From GCA-2731375 sp047518225 (GTDB lineage Bacteria > Pseudomonadota > Alphaproteobacteria > GCA-2731375), in the NCBI GenBank assembly GCA_047518225.1, contig JAKZRK010000112.1, positions 1-12,030 on the forward strand: a stretch of DNA of 12,030 nt, in the 5' to 3' direction. The position numbers and the translations under genes are program-made. The notes beneath the pieces were generated by a model. The model was given only the letters and a program-made list of their open reading frames with translations, was not told the origin of the DNA and did not search any database. The stretch's first letter is position 1, and each line of letters starts with the position of its first letter. Positions 7,580 through 12,030 of the stretch are shown one piece after another.

Positions 7580-8689
7580 ATGCAAGGCTGGTCCTATGTA
7601 TACACCGGTGCCAACGCACCATTCGAGAAGATGGAGTTTCCGGTTCCCGAAGTAGACGCGGACGGCATTCTGGTGCGCGTAACAGTGAGCAGCATTTGCG
7701 GCTCCGATCTGCACGGCTGGCATGGCGATACACCACGGGCGCCGACCACCATCATGGGCCACGAGATGACCGGCCGGGTCGAAAGGTTGGGCAGCAATGT
7801 GCGGACCGACGCGGCCGGACAGGAGCTCCGCGAGGGAGACCGCATCGTCTATTCCTATTTCTACCCCTGCCATCATTGCCAACCCTGCCTGTCCAACGAC
7901 AGCCATCACTGCAACGCGCGGCGGATCGGGTCGGGACGCTCGAGGAGCGACAAGCCGCCCCATTTTACCGGTGCCTATGCGGAATATTTCTATTTGCGGC
8001 CCGGCCATTTCGTCCTCCGCACGCCCGACAGCTTGAGCGACCGGGCCGTGGCCCCGCTGAATTGCGCCCTGGCCCAGGTCATCTACGGCCTGGATCAGGT
8101 CAACCTCAGGGCTGGCGAAACCGTGGTCATTCAGGGGGCGGGCGGCCTTGGCCTATACGCCGCCACCGTGGCGCGAGAGGCCGGCGCGGTCAATATCGTG
8201 GTGCTGGACAGGCGGCCCGACCGCCTTGCAATGGCCCTGGCCTTTGGCGCCGATCACGTCCTGAACGTGGATGACTTCGAAACCCTGGAACAACGGGTCG
8301 AGGCGGTGGCCGATTTGACGGGCGGCGGCGGCCATGTGGTGGCCGAACTGGTCGGCCATCCTTCCGCCCTGATCGAGGGTATAAAAATGGCCCGCAACGA
8401 AGGCCGCTATCTGGTGATCGGCAATATCAGCGGCAAGCACAGCATCCCCTTCAACCCGGCCTGGCTGGTACATTCCAACCGCCGCATGGTCGGCGTGGCC
8501 GGTTATCAGGCCTGGGCCCTGCGCCGCGGCCTGGAATTATTGCACCGGCGCGGTGACCGCTATCCGTTCGAGGATATTCTTTCCGAACTTTATCCGATCG
8601 ACCAGATCAACACCGCGTTTGGTGAAGCGGACAAGGGTACCGCGATCAGAACCGGCCTGATCTGCGATCCCAAGCTGGCCATGCTATAG
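7580..8689 (+). CDS. Zinc-dependent medium-chain alcohol dehydrogenase
   Basis: This 369-residue protein has the full MDR layout. Catalytic zinc ligands are Cys40 (SICGSDLHGWHG), His61-Glu62 (GHEMTG) and Cys162 (PLNCALAQ). The structural zinc site is Cys97, Cys100, Cys103 and Cys111 in YPCHHCQPCLSNDSHHC. The Rossmann loop is GAGGLG (186-191), and Asp210 in VVLDRRPDR points to NAD rather than NADP. It would oxidise an alcohol (or reduce an aldehyde or ketone) in the cytoplasm. ATG 7580 has a near-ideal ribosome-binding site (AGGGAGGAA). It is divergent from the two dioxygenase genes, so a pathway in which a hydroxylated product is oxidised further is an inference from context. Substrate unknown. 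Confidence 0.93.
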   Translation: MQGWSYVYTGANAPFEKMEFPVPEVDADGILVRVTVSSICGSDLHGWHGDTPRAPTTIMGHEMTGRVERLGSNVRTDAAGQELREGDRIVYSYFYPCHHCQPCLSNDSHHCNARRIGSGRSRSDKPPHFTGAYAEYFYLRPGHFVLRTPDSLSDRAVAPLNCALAQVIYGLDQVNLRAGETVVIQGAGGLGLYAATVAREAGAVNIVVLDRRPDRLAMALAFGADHVLNVDDFETLEQRVEAVADLTGGGGHVVAELVGHPSALIEGIKMARNEGRYLVIGNISGKHSIPFNPAWLVHSNRRMVGVAGYQAWALRRGLELLHRRGDRYPFEDILSELYPIDQINTAFGEADKGTAIRTGLICDPKLAML

Positions 8690-8798
8690 CGGGGCGCCGA
8701 GGCTCGGTGGGAACGGTCGCTGATGCTTTGGGTCCGCGTCGTCGCCGCGGCGCCAAAAACTTCGAGATTGCGCGGTAGACGGACAAAACGATAAACTG
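8690..8798. other. Spacer between dehydrogenase and methyltransferase genes
   Basis: This 109-nt stretch contains two GGCGCC sites near its ends (about 8693 and 8749) but no hairpin followed by a T run, and no clear promoter. Codon preference changes from one side to the other, so it may mark the edge of acquired DNA. Confidence 0.3.
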
Positions 8799-10499
8799 AT
8801 GGCCTCGCCATGCAAGCGATCTCTGGGAAGGGAGTTGTTGAAGGTGAATGTGCCTTTGACGGGACCCGAGGCGGCGGAAGCGGTCCAACAGTGCTCGCAC
8901 GCGCTGGCGTCGCGGCCGGATTATCCCGACGCCGCGCGGCTGCTCGCCGCGCTGCTGCAGCGCTACGAATTCGATGCCGAGACCGACATTTCGCCGCGCG
9001 GTCTGCAAGCCGCGTTCGCGTTCGCGAATGTCGACCGGCAGGCGCTGTGCAACGGCGCACTTGCCTTTCTGAAATGCCGCCCGCCACTCGCCGACGCGCT
9101 GGCGCGCGGCCGGGCCGACGGCTGGGACGCGGCGGCGGCGCTGCTCACCCGCAAGGGCGCGCGGCTGTTGCGCGACAAATTGTTCGCGGCCGCCCTGATC
9201 CATGGCGTCGTCGCCGATATCGAGATCGAATTCCTGCTGACCGCGCTGCGGCGACGCCTGCTGCTGTCGCCGACGCCGCACGTGGCGCGGCCGGTCTATG
9301 AATTTGCCTGCGTGCTGATCCGGCAGTGCCTGAACAACGAGTACATCTTCTTCGCCGATGAAGACGAAAGGGCCCGTCTAGGCGAACTGAATGTGGATAT
9401 CGACGCGATGTTGGAAGGCGACGCGGCGGCGGGCGGTGCGTTCCTGCTGTGGTCGCTGTACCGTCCGTTTCACGAAACGCTCGGTCATGAGGCGCGCGCC
9501 ACCGACCGGGTGTCGCCCCGGGCCCTGCGCGCCGTGCTGCGCGACGAACTGGACGCCCGCCGGATGGAGGCCGCGCATGCGGACAGCCTGCGCCGGTTGA
9601 CGGCGGTCACCGACGAAACCTCGCGCCGGGTCGCCGACCAATATACGAACGACCCGTATCCACGTTGGCTCAGCCTGCAAGCGCCGCAACCGGGCGGCGC
9701 CAGGGATCGCATGCGCGGCCATTTCTCCGCCGATGCACTCGCCGTCATCGACGGGAGGTGCGAGGTTCTGATCGCCGGCGCGGGAACCGGCCGCCAGGCG
9801 GTACATTCGGCCATCGGTTACGGCGCCGGGACGCGGGTTCTGGCGATGGACCTGAGCGCGCCGAGCCTCGCTTACGGCGCGCGCATGGCCGAAGCGCTGG
9901 GGGCGGCGAACCTGCGCTTCGCGATCGGCGACATCCTGTCCCTCGACGAGACCGGCGACCGCTTCGATGTCATCGAATGCGTCGGCGTCCTGCATCACAT
10001 GGCCGATCCCTATGAAGGGTGGCGCGCGTTGCTTGGCCGGCTCCGCCCCGGCGGGCTGATGCTGATCGGGCTGTACAGCGCTGTTTCGCGCCGGGTCATT
10101 CGGGCGCTGTCCGAAGACCCGGATTGGCCGGGTCCGGACGCAGACGATGACGGGCTGCGCGCCTACCGCCGAAAGCTGATGGACCGCGCGTCCGGCGAAG
10201 ATGATTTCGCGCTGACGAATTCAGCCGATTTCTTCACCAAGAGCGGCTTCCGCGATCTCGCCTTGCATGTCAGCGAACGGCCATGCGCGATCCCGGAGTT
10301 TGGCGACTTCATGACCGCCCACGGGCTCGAATTTCACGGCTTCAGCCTGCCGGACGAAACCTTGCGGGCCTATGCGGACGCCTTCCCCGGCGACGAGCCG
10401 CCCGGCACGCTTGATCACTGGTGGGAATTCGAGCGGGACAACCCGCGAACCTTTAACAGTATGTACCTGTTCTGGTGCCGTGATACCGACCGCCGCTGA
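8799..10499 (+). CDS. Class I SAM-dependent methyltransferase with long helical N-terminal region
   Basis: From ATG 8799 this is 566 residues. The C-terminal half carries the Rossmann methyltransferase fold: VLIAGAGTGRQ (323-333) as the SAM loop, acidic Asp351 after the second strand, GDILSL (377-382), and VIECVGVLHHMADPYEGW (391-408), then LRPGGLMLIGLYS (415-427). The preceding QYTNDPYPRW (281-290) is a mark of methyltransferases often fused to TPR repeats. Residues about 20-260 are helix-rich and alanine- and leucine-rich and may be a degenerate repeat domain, but clean TPRs are not visible. The substrate is unknown. An alternative start is GTG 8844, which follows a strong GGAAGGGAG ribosome-binding site; ATG 8799 has none obvious. 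Codon use favours GCG and CGC over the GCC-rich neighbours, suggesting transfer. Confidence 0.9.
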   Translation: MASPCKRSLGRELLKVNVPLTGPEAAEAVQQCSHALASRPDYPDAARLLAALLQRYEFDAETDISPRGLQAAFAFANVDRQALCNGALAFLKCRPPLADALARGRADGWDAAAALLTRKGARLLRDKLFAAALIHGVVADIEIEFLLTALRRRLLLSPTPHVARPVYEFACVLIRQCLNNEYIFFADEDERARLGELNVDIDAMLEGDAAAGGAFLLWSLYRPFHETLGHEARATDRVSPRALRAVLRDELDARRMEAAHADSLRRLTAVTDETSRRVADQYTNDPYPRWLSLQAPQPGGARDRMRGHFSADALAVIDGRCEVLIAGAGTGRQAVHSAIGYGAGTRVLAMDLSAPSLAYGARMAEALGAANLRFAIGDILSLDETGDRFDVIECVGVLHHMADPYEGWRALLGRLRPGGLMLIGLYSAVSRRVIRALSEDPDWPGPDADDDGLRAYRRKLMDRASGEDDFALTNSADFFTKSGFRDLALHVSERPCAIPEFGDFMTAHGLEFHGFSLPDETLRAYADAFPGDEPPGTLDHWWEFERDNPRTFNSMYLFWCRDTDRR

Positions 10500-10547
10500 T
10501 AGGAACCTTTTGAGACGCCCTGGGGCAGTTTTCGGGTAAGAGCGCGA

Positions 10548-11645
10548 TTATAAGACGATATCGGTTTCCGGGTCGATCATATGCATATGCGCCATGTCGA
10601 TGGTGAAGTCCATCGCCTGACCGACCTGGCTGACCGCCCGCGGCCGCGACCGGGTGGTGATTTCGGTCTCGCCGATATTGATGAACACCATGGTGTCTAT
10701 GCCCATGGGTTCGAGGACGACAACATCGGAAGTGAAATCGTGATATGTCGGATCGGTATGGGGCCGTTTGTCGGTCACATGTTCAGGTCGAATGCCAAAC
10801 ATCATTTCCTTTCCGACACTTGGGCCGTAGCGGTCCATACGGTCCGCCGGCACGGCAAACGACAGATTATCCGTCAGCCGGATCGAGAGACCACCATTTG
10901 TGGCTTCGATTTGGCAGGGCAGGAAGTTCATCGAAGGCGAACCGATGAATGACGCCACGAATAAGGTTTTCGGTGCGTCGTACATTTCCTCCGGAGAGCC
11001 GACTTGCTCTATGACGCCTTCGTTCATCACGACGATCCGGTCCGCCAGGGTCATCGCCTCAACTTGGTCGTGGGTGACATAGACCACCGTGGTCCTAACC
11101 CGTTGATGGATTTTCTTAATCTCGGTGCGCATCTGTACGCGTAGTTTGGCGTCCAGGTTGGACAAGGGTTCATCGAACAGAAAGACCTGGGGATCGCGAA
11201 CGATGGCGCGGCCCATGGCGACGCGCTGGCGCTGGCCGCCGGAAAGCTGTTTCGGCCGGCGTTCCAAAAGCTCGCCAATGTTCAGGATATCCGCCGCCTC
11301 GTTGACCCTGCGCTCAATTTCAGTCTTTGGCGTCTTGCGAAGTCTCAACCCGAAGGACATGTTCTGAAAGACGTTCATGTGCGGATAGAGGGCGTAATTC
11401 TGGAACACCATCGCGATGTCGCGATCCTTGGGCGCGACATCGTTTATGACACGCTCGCCGACCACGATATCGCCAGCGGTGATATCTTCCAGTCCCGCGA
11501 TCATGCGCAAGGTCGTGGTTTTGCCGCAGCCTGATGGGCCGACCAGGGCGATGAATTCATTATGCTCAATATCCAGATTGATGCCGCGCACGGCGGCGAC
11601 GTCGTCGTAGTATTTCCAGAGATCTCTCAGTTGAATTTCGGCCAT
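10548..11645 (-). CDS. ABC transporter ATP-binding protein, UgpC/MalK type (sugar or glycerol-phosphate importer)
   Basis: This 365-residue protein has every ATPase motif: Walker A GPSGCGKTT (36-44), Q-loop Gln82 in VFQNYALYPHM, signature LSGGQRQRVA (134-143), Walker B VFLFDEP (154-160), D-loop SNLD and switch His192 in VYVTHDQ. Residues about 240-365 form the MalK-like regulatory/OB region, with FGIRPEHV (283-290). This length and architecture mark CUT1-class carbohydrate importers (UgpC, MalK, ThuK). It would energise uptake at the inner membrane. The ribosome-binding site (AAGAAGAG) upstream of ATG 11645 is good. Only the tail of one permease gene remains upstream on the same strand, so cognate permeases and binding protein are absent here. 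Substrate cannot be assigned. It converges on the methyltransferase gene with a 48-nt gap. Confidence 0.93.
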   Translation of the reverse strand: MAEIQLRDLWKYYDDVAAVRGINLDIEHNEFIALVGPSGCGKTTTLRMIAGLEDITAGDIVVGERVINDVAPKDRDIAMVFQNYALYPHMNVFQNMSFGLRLRKTPKTEIERRVNEAADILNIGELLERRPKQLSGGQRQRVAMGRAIVRDPQVFLFDEPLSNLDAKLRVQMRTEIKKIHQRVRTTVVYVTHDQVEAMTLADRIVVMNEGVIEQVGSPEEMYDAPKTLFVASFIGSPSMNFLPCQIEATNGGLSIRLTDNLSFAVPADRMDRYGPSVGKEMMFGIRPEHVTDKRPHTDPTYHDFTSDVVVLEPMGIDTMVFINIGETEITTRSRPRAVSQVGQAMDFTIDMAHMHMIDPETDIVL

Positions 11646-11705
11646 TAATTACTCTTCTTTCGTCTCTACCGCTATTGCGCCGGCCGCGGAGCGCAGACCG
11701 CCCCA

Positions 11706-11741
11706 TTACTTGATTGCTTACCTGATTACTTACTTGATCGC
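11706..11741 (-). repeat. Three 12-bp tandem repeats covering permease end and stop codons
   Basis: On the minus strand the units are GCGATCAAGTAA, GTAATCAGGTAA and GCAATCAAGTAA, in frame with each other. Each reads Ala/Val-Ile-Lys/Arg-stop. The first unit is the natural permease C-terminus and the next two follow its stop. The pattern looks like local duplication with later divergence, giving three stops in the same frame. Confidence 0.75.
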
Positions 11742-11780
11742 ACCGGCGGTCAGGCCGGAGGTGAAGTAGTCCATGAAGAA
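11730..11780 (-). pseudogene. C-terminal remnant of a sugar-type ABC permease
   Basis: The minus strand from 11780 to 11733 encodes FFMDYFTSGLTAGAIK followed by TAA (11730-11732). This matches the ending of MalG/UgpE-type permeases (the family usually ends in a form like RYFVSGLTAGAVK). The similarity stops at about 11781; the frame then reads five unrelated codons and reaches stops at 11796-11801. The rest of the permease is therefore missing, not simply outside the window. The remnant is 84 nt upstream of the ATPase gene on the same strand, the usual order in CUT1 operons. The short match limits certainty, but position and sequence agree. Confidence 0.7.
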
Positions 11781-11781
11781 A

Positions 11782-11847
11782 CCTTGCCTATCCGGTTATC
11801 ACCCACACCCACTATATGTAGTGTGTCTCCTTGGACAGCAGGCAAGG
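11782..11847. repeat. Wide inverted repeat enclosing the NrdR-like box
   Basis: CCTTGCCT (11782-11789) and AGGCAAGG (11840-11847) are perfect 8-bp arms with 50 bp between. Their centre lies within 2 bp of the centre of the inner palindrome. The left arm starts exactly where permease similarity ends. It could form an RNA or cruciform stem, or be the footprint of a rearrangement. Confidence 0.55.
11809..11824. promoter_or_regulatory. NrdR-box-like palindrome
   Basis: CCACTATATGTAGTGT fits 14 of 16 positions of the NrdR-box consensus acaCwAtATaTwGtgt as I remember it, including every strongly conserved base. NrdR is a zinc-finger/ATP-cone repressor of ribonucleotide reductase genes. The box lies 130 nt upstream of the GTG start at 11955. 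Functional boxes usually occur in pairs about 31 bp apart; no second good copy is visible, which lowers confidence. Confidence 0.6.
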
Positions 11848-11891
11848 GCCGGCGCAGGCGCATTGAGGAGGCGATCCGGCTAATTCTTGAA

Positions 11892-11920
11892 TTGTTCTGA
11901 AAACCGAACCGGAGTTTAAT
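11892..11920 (+). promoter_or_regulatory. Possible promoter of the gene starting at 11955
   Basis: TTGTTC (11892-11897) and TTTAAT (11915-11920) are separated by 17 bp, giving a reasonable sigma-70-like promoter with a leader of about 28 nt before the start codon. The local sequence is AT-richer than its surroundings. Called by eye only. Confidence 0.35.
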
Positions 11921-11954
11921 TCACGTCACGTACTTAACATCGGGGGACGGAACG

Positions 11955-12030
11955 GTGGCGACCAAGGGAAAAACGAAGAAACCCACGGCCAGACGGGAAG
12001 CTGCTGATGAAACGACATCGTCTGAGCGAT
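11955..12030 (+). CDS. N-terminus of an unidentified protein (runs off the window)
   Basis: GTG 11955 follows GGGGGA at a good distance (about 8 nt) and opens a frame of 25 codons to the window end: VATKGKTKKPTARREAADE and so on. The visible residues are a basic, disordered-looking N-terminal tail with no family signature. The upstream NrdR-like box suggests a ribonucleotide reductase subunit, some of which carry variable basic N-termini, but this is inference from regulation, not from the protein. Confidence 0.6.
   Translation, partial: MATKGKTKKPTARREAADETTSSER

Noticed and set aside
7490..8008. Upstream extension of the 282-aa dioxygenase frame on the minus strand to 455 residues
   Set aside because: It runs antisense through the well-supported dehydrogenase gene, and family similarity and the ribosome-binding site both place the start at 7489.
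8693..8754. Pair of GGCGCC sites as a hairpin after the dehydrogenase gene
   Set aside because: Each is a self-complementary hexamer common in GC-rich DNA; there is no following T run on the plus strand.
10500..10547. Possible bidirectional terminator between the methyltransferase and ABC ATPase genes (GCCCTGGGGC then TTTT)
   Set aside because: The stem would be only 3-4 bp with too small a loop, so it is not a credible intrinsic terminator.
11782..11847. Integron attC-like recombination site
   Set aside because: The core-site sequences expected for attC are absent and the inner palindrome is better explained as an NrdR box; no integrase or cassette context is present.
11823..11900. Possible 25-residue leader peptide (GTG start, arginine-rich then an IEEAIRLILELF helix)
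   Set aside because: No ribosome-binding site precedes the GTG and the frame continues open into clearly antisense permease sequence, so chance is the simpler explanation.

Overview
The window looks like a GC-rich alphaproteobacterial chromosome, probably a Rhodospirillales-type lineage. This is inferred from codon use, from the long malic enzyme/phosphotransacetylase fusion, and from the TupA, luciferase-like and TauD/TfdA proteins. It holds mostly metabolic genes: eight well-supported complete CDSs plus an uncharacterised complete ORF (DUF6505-like), a truncated transposase end on the left, a broken permease end near the right, and the first codons of one further gene at the right edge. No tRNA, rRNA or CRISPR array was seen, and no gap between genes exceeds 300 bases.

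Layout. (1) 1-123 is the C-terminus of an IS630-family transposase. It runs directly into a complete sulfotransferase gene (124-762): the transposase stop TAG touches the ATG, and that TAG looks like part of a CTAG insertion target. (2) A small DUF6505-like gene (759-1244, minus) meets the sulfotransferase tail to tail on a shared CTAG. It is divergent from an orphan tungstate-binding protein gene (tupA-like, about 1326-2186), which is followed closely by a luciferase-like flavin oxidoreductase (2218-3093). (3) maeB (3100-5388, minus) converges on the oxidoreductase gene with a 6-nt gap. (4) Two dissimilar TauD/TfdA-type 2-oxoglutarate/Fe(II) dioxygenases (6641-7489 and 5528-6607, minus, 33 nt apart) form a likely operon. 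They are divergent from a zinc-dependent alcohol dehydrogenase (7580-8689, plus) across a 90-bp spacer that holds a 12-bp palindrome and a TATAAT box. This looks like a small oxidative catabolic module of unknown substrate. (5) A 552-566 aa SAM-dependent methyltransferase (8799 or 8844 to 10499) shows codon use that differs from its neighbours. (6) A UgpC/MalK-type ABC ATPase (10548-11645, minus) sits downstream of only the last codons of a sugar-type permease (11730-11780). The rest of the transporter is missing, and the terminal codons of the permease are repeated three times with their stops. (7) Immediately beyond the break are a near-consensus NrdR-box palindrome (11809-11824) inside a wider inverted repeat, a possible promoter, and a GTG-started reading frame (11955 onwards) that runs off the window. 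A ribonucleotide reductase gene is the obvious guess from the NrdR box but is not shown by the 25 visible codons.

The most informative signals are at junctions: the IS end that takes its stop codon from target DNA, and the deletion-like junction that fuses an ABC transporter operon to an NrdR-type control region. I see no clear defence system or other wholly new multi-gene system. The nearest candidate is the dioxygenase/dioxygenase/dehydrogenase module.
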